The position numbers were made by a program, and so were the translations under genes. 64,000 nt of DNA. Origin: Algibacter lectus. GTDB taxonomy: Bacteria; Bacteroidota; Bacteroidia; Flavobacteriales; Flavobacteriaceae. The stretch spans positions 558,001-622,000 of the forward strand of contig NZ_FOLN01000002.1 of NCBI RefSeq assembly GCF_900112395.1, in the 5' to 3' direction. Below the pieces are notes generated by a model. It ran no database searches. It saw only the letters and a program-made list of their open reading frames with translations, and had not been told where the DNA came from. The first letter of the stretch is position 1. Each line of letters opens with the position of its first letter. Below are positions 8,867 through 17,842 of this stretch, piece by piece.

Positions 8867-10552
8867 ATGAAATTTATCCTTTCCCTTCTTTTGTTCTGTT
8901 CGTTTTTATTGAACGCCCAAAACAACTATCCACAAGATTATTTTGCAAATCCTTTAGAGGGTACTTTGGTACTCGCTGGTACTTTTGCCGAACTGCGGTC
9001 TAATCATTTCCATTCCGGACTCGATATTAAAACCAAACAACGCATTGGCTTAAAAGTAAATGCCTCGGCAAGCGGATTTGTAAGCCGTATTAAAATTGCA
9101 CATTACGGTTACGGTAAAGCTCTATACATTACACACCCAAACGGTTATACTACAGTGTATGCGCATTTATCAAAACTATCTCCAGAAATTGAAGCTTACA
9201 TAAAAAAGAAGCAATACGAGGCCGAAAGTTATGAAATTGAGCTATTTCCTACTCCAGAAGAATTACCTGTAACACAAGGTGAACTTGTGGCTTATAGTGG
9301 AAACACGGGCAGTTCTGGCGGTCCTCACCTACATTTTGAAATTAGAAACAAAGACGAGCACCCCATAAACCCAATGCTTTTTGGCATTGACATTCTAGAC
9401 ACTAAAGCCCCTGTTGTGCAATCACTTTACGTGTACCCTTTAGATAGCACTTCATTTGTAAATAAGAAGAATAAAAAGCAAAAAGTAAGATTGGTGCCTC
9501 TAAAAAATGGTGATTTTGTTACAGAAAAAATTGACGCCATTGGAAATATTGGTTTTGGAATTAAAACTATTGACCGACAAGATTTGGCAGGAAACTCTAA
9601 TGGTGTGTACAACATACAAACCGTAATTAATGGTTTGCGTAATTTTGAAATTGATTTTAAAGAATTTTCATTCGATGAAACAAAACACATTAATGCCTTA
9701 ATCGATTACGAGCATTTTAAAACTAAAAGAGAACGCATTCAACGTTTGTACCGACAAGACAACCAATTAAGCTTGTATAAATCGGTATCTAACAATGGTA
9801 TTTTAACTATAAAAGATAGCACCAATTCCGTTTACAAAATTAGAGTATCCGATTATAAAAACAATTCAACCTGGATTACCGTTAATATAAAGGGAACAAA
9901 AAAGACCATTACCGAACCCAAGGAAAAGAAAATAACACCTTATTTTATTAAAGCTGACCAAGTAACCAATTTAAAACAAGATAAAATTACTGTCGATTTT
10001 TATAAAGATACTTTTTACAACGATTTTTATTTAGATTTTGAAGTAAAAAACGACACCTTATTATTGCATGACGATACGGTACCAACACAAAAAATCTTCA
10101 ATATCTCTTTTGATGTTAGCCAATATAACGATGCCGATAAAAGCAAACTATTTATTGCTCGTCTACTTGGCTACAAAGATTACCCAGCTTATTCTACAAC
10201 AAAAAGAAAAGGCGATATTTTATCGACTACCACAAAATATTTAGGAAAATACGCGTTAGCAACAGATAGCGTTCCTCCTACTATTAAGGCAGATAATTTT
10301 AAAAATAAGCAATGGTTAAGTAATTTTAAATATCTAAAAGTTAAAATTAGCGACGATCTTTCTGGCATTTCTAATTACCGAGCAACCATTAACGGGAAAT
10401 TTATTTTAATGGAATACGAATACAAAACAAATACTTTAACTTACGATTTTAATGATGGCGATTTTACAGACACTAACAATAATTTAAAAGTTATTGTTAC
10501 TGATAATGTTGGAAATAGCTCTACTTTTGAAGCGTTATTTTACAGGAAATAA
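8867..10552 (+). CDS. Secreted M23-family metallopeptidase
   Basis: The 561-aa protein has a signal peptide (MKFILSLLLFCSFLLNA|QNN). The LytM/M23 domain lies in the first 175 residues, with zinc ligands H49 and D53 (HSGLD) and H156 of HLHFE (H154-L-H156), plus YGKALYITHPNGYTTVYAHL. It probably cuts peptide cross-links of murein in the periplasm. Residues 180-561 form a long C-terminal region with repeated beta-sandwich-like segments and no motif I recognise; the final 100 residues (VPPTIKADNF ... DDLSGISNYRATINGKF) look like an Ig-type fold. The TonB-receptor gene starts 24 nt after the stop, so the two form an operon. Confidence 0.9.
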   Translation: MKFILSLLLFCSFLLNAQNNYPQDYFANPLEGTLVLAGTFAELRSNHFHSGLDIKTKQRIGLKVNASASGFVSRIKIAHYGYGKALYITHPNGYTTVYAHLSKLSPEIEAYIKKKQYEAESYEIELFPTPEELPVTQGELVAYSGNTGSSGGPHLHFEIRNKDEHPINPMLFGIDILDTKAPVVQSLYVYPLDSTSFVNKKNKKQKVRLVPLKNGDFVTEKIDAIGNIGFGIKTIDRQDLAGNSNGVYNIQTVINGLRNFEIDFKEFSFDETKHINALIDYEHFKTKRERIQRLYRQDNQLSLYKSVSNNGILTIKDSTNSVYKIRVSDYKNNSTWITVNIKGTKKTITEPKEKKITPYFIKADQVTNLKQDKITVDFYKDTFYNDFYLDFEVKNDTLLLHDDTVPTQKIFNISFDVSQYNDADKSKLFIARLLGYKDYPAYSTTKRKGDILSTTTKYLGKYALATDSVPPTIKADNFKNKQWLSNFKYLKVKISDDLSGISNYRATINGKFILMEYEYKTNTLTYDFNDGDFTDTNNNLKVIVTDNVGNSSTFEALFYRK

Positions 10553-10575
10553 CACGAACTAACTCATCAATTCAT

Positions 10576-13032
10576 TTGAAAACAAAACTTTTAATTTTCA
10601 GTTTATTTTTTTTGAACCTTTACAATGGGGTTGCGCAAACAGCAACTATAAAAGGTATTATTTTAGATGAAAACAATTTACCCGTAGAACAGGTGAGTAT
10701 TAAATCTGGTACTCAAGGCACCATTAGTAATACCAACGGGTTTTACAGTTTAACTATAAATATAAATGAAGATGTTTTAGTTGAATTTACACATTTAGCT
10801 TTCAAGAAAATATCGAGTACTTTTAATTTGAAAAACGGAGAAATCTTCGAATTCAATCCTGTAATGAGTACTTCTTTAGAGCAAATAGCAGCTGTTGTGG
10901 TAACGAGCAACCGCAGGAAAGATATTGAAGGTATAATTACTATAAAACCAGAAACCATTAGAAAAATACCCGGTGCCAATGCCGGTGTAGAAAACCTATT
11001 AATGACCTTACCAGGCGTTAGTAATAATAACGAATTGAGCACACAATACTCTGTTCGCGGTGGAAATTACGATGAGAATTTGGTTTACGTGAATGATATA
11101 GAAGTCTATCGTCCGTTTTTAATTCGTTCCGGCCAACAAGAAGGTCTAAGTTTTGTAAACTCTAATTTGGTGCAAAATGTTGATTTTTCAGCAGGTGGAT
11201 TTCAAGCTAAATATGGCGATAAATTATCTTCAGTTTTAGATATTACCTATAAAACACCTTACCAGTTTGAAGTTAATGCCGATTTGAGTTTACTTGGCGG
11301 AAGTCTTTCCGTAGAAAATATTAGTAAAGATTCTAAATTTACAAGCATTATAGGTTTACGTTATCGCGACAATAGTTTGCTAGTTGATGCTAAGGAAACC
11401 GAAACTAATGTTAAACCAACCTTTGCAGATGCTCAAGCATTTTTGACTTATAAATTTACCGATAAATTTCATTTGAGTTTTTTAGGAAACGCCTCTATCA
11501 ATAAATACAATTTTGAACCGCAAAGCCGACAAACCAATTTTGGAACACTTGCCGACCCTATTGCACTTTTAGTGTTTTATGAAGGACAAGAAAAAGATGA
11601 ATATCAAACCTATTTTGGAGCTTTTAAAGGAAGCTATTTTGCAAATGATGATTTAACATTAAAGTTAATAGCCTCAACTTACCACACTACAGAAGAAGAG
11701 TATTTTGATATTTTAGCACAATATAGATTAGGTGAAGTTAATAGTAATATTGGTGACGAGAATTTAGGAGAGGTAGAATTTAGCGAAGGTGTTGGTAGTC
11801 AATTAAATCATGGCCGAAACGATCTTGACGCCTTAATTACAAATATTGAGCATAAAGGCGATTTAAGAATTGAAGATAACCATATTGAATGGTCTATAAA
11901 ATATACTCACGAAGATATTAGAGACCGCTTAGTAGAATGGGAAACCATAGATTCGGCAGGATTCTCTATTAGGCCTCCAAAAACAGTAGCAAACGAGCAA
12001 CCTTATACGCCATTTAGCGGTCCGCTAGAACCTTATCAAAATATTAGAGCTACAAATAGCACACAAATTAATAGACTGCAAGCCTATGCGCAATGGAGTA
12101 AACGCTCTACTATAGGCAATAGCGATGTTTGGTACAATGCCGGAGGGCGTATACATAGTTGGTCGGTTTCGGGAGATGGAATATCTGGAAGCAATCAAAT
12201 CGTATTTAGTCCGCGTGCACAATTCACTATAAAACCTAATTGGGAAAAAGATATGCTATTTAGAGTAGCTACAGGTTTATATTATCAGCCACCTTTCTAT
12301 CGTGAGTTACGTGATGCTTCGGGAACAATTCAGCCTGATGTTAAAGCTCAAAAATCACTTCATGTTGTATTAGGAAACGATTATAGTTTTAAAATGTGGG
12401 AACGCCCCTTTAAATTAACTACCGAACTTTATTATAAAGGCATTACCGATGTTAATCCGTACACTTTAGAAAACGTACGTATCCGTTATGCTGCCAATAA
12501 TAATGCTGAAGCTTATGCATATGGTTTAGATATGCGCTTAAACGGAGAGTTTGTTCCTGGAACCGAATCTTGGTTTAGTTTTGGATACTTAAAAAATGAG
12601 GAGAATATAGATAATCGTGGCTATATTGCACGCCCAACAGATCAGCGTTTAAAGTTTGCTGCCTTATTTCAAGATTATGTACCTAATGTACCAAACATGA
12701 AAGTGTATTTAAATCTAGTTTACAATACAGGCTTACCTGGTGGATCGCCAAGTTATGCCGATCCTTACGATTATCAAAACAGATTACCAGATTACAAACG
12801 TGCCGATTTAGGTTTACAATTTGTGGTAGTCGATGATAAAAAGCAATTTGATCGTGGTTGGAGAAAGCCTTTTAAAGCTTTGTCTTTTGGGTTTGAAATC
12901 TATAACATGTTTGATGCTCAAAACTCTATAACTAACACTTGGGTACGCGATGTATATAGCAAACGCCAATATGCGATTCCTAATTACTTAACACCGCGTG
13001 TTTTTAATGTGAAAACTAGTATGAGGTTTTAA
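10576..13032 (+). CDS. TonB-dependent receptor with carboxypeptidase-like N-terminal domain
   Basis: This 818-aa outer-membrane receptor starts with TTG (10576-10578): no in-frame ATG precedes the signal peptide KTKLLIFSLFFLNLYNGVAQ. Residues 22-105 are a CarboxypepD-regulatory-like domain (ATIKGIILDENNLPVEQVSI), 110-225 a plug with the Bacteroidota motif GANAGVENLLMTLPGVSNNNE / YSVRGGNYDENLVYVNDIEV, and the rest a 22-strand barrel ending VKTSMRF. It imports a large substrate using TonB energy; the substrate is unknown. It is not a SusC, since no SusD partner or extended SusC length is present. The co-transcribed M23 peptidase suggests an envelope-linked role. Confidence 0.93.
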   Translation: MKTKLLIFSLFFLNLYNGVAQTATIKGIILDENNLPVEQVSIKSGTQGTISNTNGFYSLTININEDVLVEFTHLAFKKISSTFNLKNGEIFEFNPVMSTSLEQIAAVVVTSNRRKDIEGIITIKPETIRKIPGANAGVENLLMTLPGVSNNNELSTQYSVRGGNYDENLVYVNDIEVYRPFLIRSGQQEGLSFVNSNLVQNVDFSAGGFQAKYGDKLSSVLDITYKTPYQFEVNADLSLLGGSLSVENISKDSKFTSIIGLRYRDNSLLVDAKETETNVKPTFADAQAFLTYKFTDKFHLSFLGNASINKYNFEPQSRQTNFGTLADPIALLVFYEGQEKDEYQTYFGAFKGSYFANDDLTLKLIASTYHTTEEEYFDILAQYRLGEVNSNIGDENLGEVEFSEGVGSQLNHGRNDLDALITNIEHKGDLRIEDNHIEWSIKYTHEDIRDRLVEWETIDSAGFSIRPPKTVANEQPYTPFSGPLEPYQNIRATNSTQINRLQAYAQWSKRSTIGNSDVWYNAGGRIHSWSVSGDGISGSNQIVFSPRAQFTIKPNWEKDMLFRVATGLYYQPPFYRELRDASGTIQPDVKAQKSLHVVLGNDYSFKMWERPFKLTTELYYKGITDVNPYTLENVRIRYAANNNAEAYAYGLDMRLNGEFVPGTESWFSFGYLKNEENIDNRGYIARPTDQRLKFAALFQDYVPNVPNMKVYLNLVYNTGLPGGSPSYADPYDYQNRLPDYKRADLGLQFVVVDDKKQFDRGWRKPFKALSFGFEIYNMFDAQNSITNTWVRDVYSKRQYAIPNYLTPRVFNVKTSMRF

Positions 13033-13042
13033 TATTAACGTT

Positions 13043-14488
13043 TTATTTAATAGATAAATTCTCTGAAAAAACAGCAAGTTCATCTGTCCCTGAACCTGTT
13101 AAGCGCTGAACATAAACCTCTATACTTTCACCTGCTATTAAATCAATATCGGCATTTAATGACACATTTTGAATTTGAAGATTACTATCAATACGTACAA
13201 CTGCGTTAGATTCAGTAACTAAAGCACCTTCTTTAGCAATAACAAAAGCGTAAAAATTACCCACAGCATCATCTACACGAATAGACATCGATACATTTAC
13301 TTGAAATTTTCTAGGTTTAATACCATCATAGGTTAATTTATTATTCCCTTCAGACGCTATAAACCGAAACAATCTAGGAGCATCAAAACCACCTGTGCCT
13401 TGTACTTCAACAGGAGTGCCGTTAGATATAAATTGAGAGAAACCCGTTGTTAAAGTACCATTAAAGTAAAAATTACCAGATGCTACCCCATCTGTTTCTA
13501 CGGGAATTCCCGGGCTATCCACATCCCATTTATTAGAAAAATCGTAGCCAGTATAAGGAGAAGAACCATTAACATAATTGCCTCCTCCATAAAAATTAAC
13601 ATTACTTATATTTCCACTAGTCAAAGCTGATACTCCTGTGATATCGATTGCCGCTGTTGCGCCCACTACTTTACTAAAACCACCTTGTTTGGCTATAATA
13701 TCAAAGTCACCTGTAAAAGTTTGATAAATACCTGTATTATCACTAGCCCATCCTTCAGAATTTAAAAGTAACTGGTGTATATCATCAAAAGTAATTCCTG
13801 CTGCATTATTTACGTACTGTACAATACTAATAAAAACTAATCCATATGAAGAAATAGTACCAACCGAAGTTGAGTTCGCTACAACACTATCTCGAAACAC
13901 AAAACGCTCTGTTCCAGTACTACCCGTTAGATTAAATACTGCTGCTCCAGGTCCAGAGGCTACTAAAGTAAGCCCCCTAATAGAACCGCCAGTATCACCT
14001 TCAAAAATAGTACCTCCAACTCGCATTAAAATATCTTCGTTTGTATCCTCTCCAACTAAATAAGCACCATTTAAATTAATTGGTGCAGCTAAAGTTATTG
14101 TGCCATTAATTTCATACATAAAGTCGGTAGTAAATAAGTATTCGGTTCCACCACCCGCAGCAAGCTCATCGGCCAAATCGGCTGCAGATTTCACTAATTT
14201 ATAATTATCTCTAGTTACTGATCCTTCTAACTCAACCCAAACTGTTCCGTCAAAATAGAAAAAAGAACCTTCATCGATATCGAAAACCATTAAACCTTCT
14301 GCAGGAGAAGCAATAGCAATTCGCTGTGCAGTTGTCATTCTTGGTGTTAAAATTCCTTGAGTTGTAGATTCTATATCTAGAATTGAAGAAGCATCAGGAG
14401 TAGTTGTTCCTATACCTACTTGTGCATATGTTGGTATCTGAAAAAGGACTAAAAATAATAATCCGATAAAAATAGTAGTGTTCTTCAT
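13043..14488 (-). CDS. Secreted surface protein with Bacteroidota cell-surface N-terminus
   Basis: The 481-aa protein has the signal peptide MKNTTIFIGLLFLVLFQIPTYA|QV. It then carries the stretch VGIGTTTPDASSILDIESTT and ILTPRMTTAQRIAIASPAEGL, which opens many tail-fibre-like surface proteins of Bacteroidota, and FYFDGTVWVELEG. The middle (130-330) is rich in G/S/T/N and resembles a right-handed beta-helix. There is no T9SS sorting domain, so the export route beyond the periplasm is unclear. It is monocistronic and convergent with the TonB receptor, 10 nt apart. Confidence 0.8.
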   Translation of the reverse strand: MKNTTIFIGLLFLVLFQIPTYAQVGIGTTTPDASSILDIESTTQGILTPRMTTAQRIAIASPAEGLMVFDIDEGSFFYFDGTVWVELEGSVTRDNYKLVKSAADLADELAAGGGTEYLFTTDFMYEINGTITLAAPINLNGAYLVGEDTNEDILMRVGGTIFEGDTGGSIRGLTLVASGPGAAVFNLTGSTGTERFVFRDSVVANSTSVGTISSYGLVFISIVQYVNNAAGITFDDIHQLLLNSEGWASDNTGIYQTFTGDFDIIAKQGGFSKVVGATAAIDITGVSALTSGNISNVNFYGGGNYVNGSSPYTGYDFSNKWDVDSPGIPVETDGVASGNFYFNGTLTTGFSQFISNGTPVEVQGTGGFDAPRLFRFIASEGNNKLTYDGIKPRKFQVNVSMSIRVDDAVGNFYAFVIAKEGALVTESNAVVRIDSNLQIQNVSLNADIDLIAGESIEVYVQRLTGSGTDELAVFSENLSIK

Positions 14489-14630
14489 GTTCGCTTAGCT
14501 TTAAGTTACTCTAAATATAATAAATAAAGCGCAAAGTTAAGCATAAAAAATCAGTTAAACACTACAAAAACACATTTAAACGTTAAAAACAATCATTTAA
14601 TCGGATTTATTATATAAAAACAAATTATTA

Positions 14631-15773
14631 TTAAGCGAATTCCTTCAAAATAGAAATCACATAGTCAACCTCCTCTTTTGTATTAAAAATACTAAACGAG
14701 AACCTTAAAGATGGTCTCTCTAAATCGTCACCAGATAATATTTCGGATAAAACATGCGATTTTTTATTACTTCCACTTTGGCACGCACTTCCTTTAGAAC
14801 AAGCAATACCTTTTAAATCTAATTGAAAGAGCAGCATAGCAGATTTATTTGCCGGAATTGGCAAGCAAACATTAATTAAGGTATAAGTGCTTTTTTCTAA
14901 ATTCTCTGATTCTCCATTAAAGGTAACACCCGGTAAAGCCGCCTTAATTTCATTTATAAAATATAATTTCAGGCCATTAATATATTCATGCTCTTCTTCT
15001 GCACGTTCGTGACATAATTTTAGAGCCGCCTCTAAACCAGCAATATTATGCACACTCTCTGTACCTGCTCGAAGTCCGCGTTCTTGCTCTCCTCCAAAAA
15101 TTAAAGGTTTAAGGTATCCTATATTTTTTCTGATAAAAGCAAAACCAACACCTTTTGGACCATGGAATTTATGACCTGCTGCAGCTATAAAATCAACTTG
15201 AATATCTTGTAAATCTAAATTATAGTGCCCTACAGATTGTACGGCATCACTATGGAAAAGTGCATTATTAGCTTTACATAAATTAGAAACATGCTTAATA
15301 TCGGTAATGTTGCCAATTTCATTATTAATGTGCATTAAGCTCACCAATGTTTTGGTTTCTGTTTGTAATAAGGATTCCAAATGATTAAAATCCAAATTCC
15401 CTTTGCTGTCCAAATTAACAAAACTGACATCAATGTTATGGCTTTCCTGTAAAGCTTCTACTGTATGTAAAACGGCATGATGTTCAATTTGTGTGGTTAT
15501 AATATGCTTAACGCCTAAATCGCGAACGGCACTATTCAAAATTAAATTATCAGCCTCTGTGCCACCCGATGTAAAAATAATTTCACTAGCCGAAACATTT
15601 AAACAACTCGCTATGGCCTTTCTAGATTTTTCGATTAAAGATTTTGAAGACCTCCCGAAACTGTGTGAAGATGATGGGTTTCCGAAGTTTGCTTTCAAAA
15701 CTTGAGCCATAACATCAATAACTTCATCTCTCAGTTCTGTTGTTGCGGCATTATCAAAATATACTGGTTTCAT
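14631..15773 (-). CDS. Cysteine desulfurase (NifS/IscS class V aminotransferase family)
   Basis: The 380-aa PLP enzyme mobilises sulfur from cysteine for Fe-S clusters or tRNA thiolation. Seen are VYFDNAATTELR, FTSGGTEADNLIL, the PLP-stacking region TTQIEHHAVLH, SLMHINNEIGNI, HSDAVQSVGH, the PLP lysine in AAGHKFHGPKGVGF, and the catalytic loop Cys in SKGSACQSGS. Length and motifs fit the NifS/IscS group I branch. No iscU, sufU or mnmA is adjacent, so the sulfur acceptor is not indicated. A TATTTTTG promoter element (15791-15798, minus) lies 18 nt before the start. Confidence 0.92.
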   Translation of the reverse strand: MKPVYFDNAATTELRDEVIDVMAQVLKANFGNPSSSHSFGRSSKSLIEKSRKAIASCLNVSASEIIFTSGGTEADNLILNSAVRDLGVKHIITTQIEHHAVLHTVEALQESHNIDVSFVNLDSKGNLDFNHLESLLQTETKTLVSLMHINNEIGNITDIKHVSNLCKANNALFHSDAVQSVGHYNLDLQDIQVDFIAAAGHKFHGPKGVGFAFIRKNIGYLKPLIFGGEQERGLRAGTESVHNIAGLEAALKLCHERAEEEHEYINGLKLYFINEIKAALPGVTFNGESENLEKSTYTLINVCLPIPANKSAMLLFQLDLKGIACSKGSACQSGSNKKSHVLSEILSGDDLERPSLRFSFSIFNTKEEVDYVISILKEFA

Positions 15774-15790
15774 ATTACTTTATTAAGCAA

Positions 15791-15798
15791 CAAAAATA
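15791..15798 (-). promoter_or_regulatory. -7 promoter element of the cysteine desulfurase gene
   Basis: The minus strand reads TATTTTTG, an exact match to the Bacteroidota -7 consensus TAnnTTTG, 18 nt before the ATG. No matching -33 box is visible at the usual distance. Confidence 0.6.
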
Positions 15799-15950
15799 CT
15801 TCAAATAAAATTATTTCTAATATCGTTCGTTATTAGTTTGAAATGAATTTTACAACATTGCAAAATTCAGTTTACTCATTATTTTTTATTACATATTAAG
15901 TAGGTTAAAAAAATGATAAAAACGAATTTAATCTGTAATTTTGAAGTTTA

Positions 15951-15981
15951 TTTGTTATCAATATCAATTCCACTATTTTTG
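15951..15981 (+). promoter_or_regulatory. Textbook Bacteroidota promoter of the calcium-repeat lipoprotein gene
   Basis: TTTG (15951-15954), 19-bp spacer, TATTTTTG (15974-15981): exact -33 and -7 matches with optimal spacing. The start codon follows 12-18 nt later. Confidence 0.8.
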
Positions 15982-15992
15982 TGGCAAAATAG

Positions 15993-16901
15993 ATGTCCAT
16001 GCGTAAGTTAATTTATATTTTTATTGCTGTTTGTTTAATTTCAATCCAAGGCTGTGATGATGGTGATATTATTACCGTAGAGCTTGAATTCGACGATGAG
16101 TTTAGCGCATGCGAAGGTGTATCAGATCTTGTTCTTTATAAAACGAAAGACGATCCATCAGAATCTTTATCAGTATTAATTTCTGATTTGACTTTAGATG
16201 AAATTCTAGCGGTAGAAAGTAATGATTCTCTAGAACTTGCCTTAGGTGCTACGTTTTACTATAGAACTTATAGTGATGAAAGTTTACCCTCTACCTTATT
16301 TTGTAACGATATTCCTGATGAAGTAACGATTACTTCTAGTGAAAGTGATGCTTGTACTGCGGAAATTTTAACTATTTTAACTAAAGATGATGAAGATGGA
16401 ATTCTTGCAGATCTTGAAGACGTTAATGGAAACGGTGATTTAACTGATGATGATACCGATGGTGATGGTTTACCAAATTATATTGATTGGGATGATGATG
16501 GTGATAATATTTTAACTGAAGATGAAAACCCAGACCCAAATGGTGATGGTGATTTAGAAGATGCTCAAGATACCGATGGTGATGGTATTCCTGATTATTT
16601 AGATGCTGATGATGATGGCGATGGTGTTTTAACTCGTGATGAAGAAAATGACTCACAAGATCAACGTCCAAATAATGATATTACTAACAGTGATGTTGGT
16701 GCAGATTATTTAAATCCTGCCGTTGCAGAAACAGTTCCGGCAACAGCTTATAGAGAACATACAATTTACTACACCTATTTAGTAACTGTAAACTTGCAAG
16801 AAATTAGCTTAAGCTTTTTATCTCAAGACGATTTTGATTTTGGTGTTTTAAGCGATAGTGGTTTAACATCATCGGAAAGTGTAACACCAGATTTTGAGTA
16901 G
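15993..16901 (+). CDS. Lipoprotein with thrombospondin type 3-like calcium-binding repeats
   Basis: The 302-aa protein (or 300 aa from the second Met at 15999) has a lipoprotein signal with lipobox SIQGC, so it should be lipidated at Cys21 and anchored in a membrane. Residues 135-215 hold tandem acidic repeats (DTDGDGLPNYIDWDDDGD, DTDGDGIPDYLDADDDGDGV) with the DxDxDGxxD spacing that binds calcium in thrombospondin type 3 domains. No enzymatic motif is seen. The highly acidic repeats produce a His-rich shadow frame on the opposite strand that is not a gene. A perfect promoter precedes it. Ligand and function are unknown. Confidence 0.85.
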   Translation: MSMRKLIYIFIAVCLISIQGCDDGDIITVELEFDDEFSACEGVSDLVLYKTKDDPSESLSVLISDLTLDEILAVESNDSLELALGATFYYRTYSDESLPSTLFCNDIPDEVTITSSESDACTAEILTILTKDDEDGILADLEDVNGNGDLTDDDTDGDGLPNYIDWDDDGDNILTEDENPDPNGDGDLEDAQDTDGDGIPDYLDADDDGDGVLTRDEENDSQDQRPNNDITNSDVGADYLNPAVAETVPATAYREHTIYYTYLVTVNLQEISLSFLSQDDFDFGVLSDSGLTSSESVTPDFE

Positions 16902-16904
16902 GCT

Positions 16905-17468
16905 TTAATTAGCACTTACATTTTGGTAAATATAAACTTCGGTGGCGCCTAAACCATATTTTTGGTAATTGGCGTCGTAATATTTAACGTTGTTGTAGCG
17001 ACCAAATAAATATTCTAATTCCATTTTAAGCACACCTTCTCCAACACCATGGATAAATACAATTTTCTGTATGCGTTTAGAAATAGCCCAATCTAGCTTA
17101 TACCTTGCTGTATCTAATTGGGTGGTTAACATATCGTGATTACTCATGCCTCTAGAGGATTTTACAAGTTGATTAATATGTAAATCGACCTCCATTGTAG
17201 GTTCAAATCTTTCTTTTGGTTTTACTCTAACAGATTTTCTGCGACCTGGTTTTTCTTTTTCATCTAAAACAGAACTTAAACTTTTATGAGAAAAAACACC
17301 AGTAGAAAAATCGCTCTTTGAAGTATCTTTAACGAGTTCTTCGGCTTCAAAATCTAACAAAAAACCATCGATTGTTTCAATAGATATTGTATTTCCGGCA
17401 ATAGATTTTATATGCCCAGACAGGTTTTCATCTAAAACTAAAACAAAATCGTTTACTTTAAATTTCAT
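16905..17468 (-). CDS. Smr/MutS2-type domain protein
   Basis: The 187-aa protein has an N-terminal small beta-barrel (MKFKVNDFVLVLDENLSGHI) followed by a basic linker (GRRKSVRVKPKERF) and a C-terminal Smr domain (about 93-183) with the three signatures VDLHINQL, HGVGEGVLK and GLGATEVYI. Smr domains are nucleases acting on branched DNA or on stalled-ribosome mRNA. It lacks the MutS ATPase part of MutS2, so it is a stand-alone Smr protein. The 64-aa membrane-protein gene lies 5 nt upstream, indicating an operon. Its stop is 3 nt from the stop of the convergent lipoprotein gene. Confidence 0.88.
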   Translation of the reverse strand: MKFKVNDFVLVLDENLSGHIKSIAGNTISIETIDGFLLDFEAEELVKDTSKSDFSTGVFSHKSLSSVLDEKEKPGRRKSVRVKPKERFEPTMEVDLHINQLVKSSRGMSNHDMLTTQLDTARYKLDWAISKRIQKIVFIHGVGEGVLKMELEYLFGRYNNVKYYDANYQKYGLGATEVYIYQNVSAN

Positions 17469-17473
17469 AGTAA

Positions 17474-17668
17474 TTAGTTTTCTATTGAGTCGTTGTTTTC
17501 TAAATCTTCATCCCTTTTACTTGGTACTAATTTAGAAATTCTATAAACTCCCATCATTAAAAAAACAATACCAACCATTAGTAAATACTGGTTCTGCTCT
17601 GCACCAACTTTAGCATACATAGCAACTACTGCTCCAACTAAAATTAATATATAATTTAAATACTTCAT
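17474..17668 (-). CDS. Small two-helix membrane protein
   Basis: The 64-aa protein has two hydrophobic helices (YILILVGAVVAMYAKV and YLLMVGIVFLMMGVYRI) separated by a short loop and a charged C-terminal tail (PSKRDEDLENNDS). No known family is recognised with certainty. It is read 5 nt before the Smr gene and should be translated from the same message. Function unknown. Confidence 0.75.
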   Translation of the reverse strand: MKYLNYILILVGAVVAMYAKVGAEQNQYLLMVGIVFLMMGVYRISKLVPSKRDEDLENNDSIEN

Positions 17669-17808
17669 TCGGCAAATTTAAACAAATACTAATCAAAATA
17701 ATTGAGATTATAATTTCTTAAATTACTCAAAAACATTAAATCATTAATTATCAAACACTTAATTTTTAACCATTTTATATAAATAATATGATGTTAACAA
17801 AGTTTTAG

Positions 17809-17816
17809 TATATTTG
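17809..17816 (+). promoter_or_regulatory. -7 promoter element of the T9SS cargo gene at 17843
   Basis: TATATTTG matches TAnnTTTG exactly, 26 nt upstream of the ATG. A -33 TTTG is not evident. Confidence 0.6.
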
Positions 17817-17842
17817 TATTGTTCCATATTCATTAAAAAACT

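Noticed and set aside
16423-16671. Antisense frame encoding a His-rich 82-aa protein
   Set aside because: It is the complement of the Asp-rich calcium repeats (GATGATGGT codons give ATC/ACC/CAT), so histidines arise automatically; the plus-strand lipoprotein with promoter and lipobox is the real gene.
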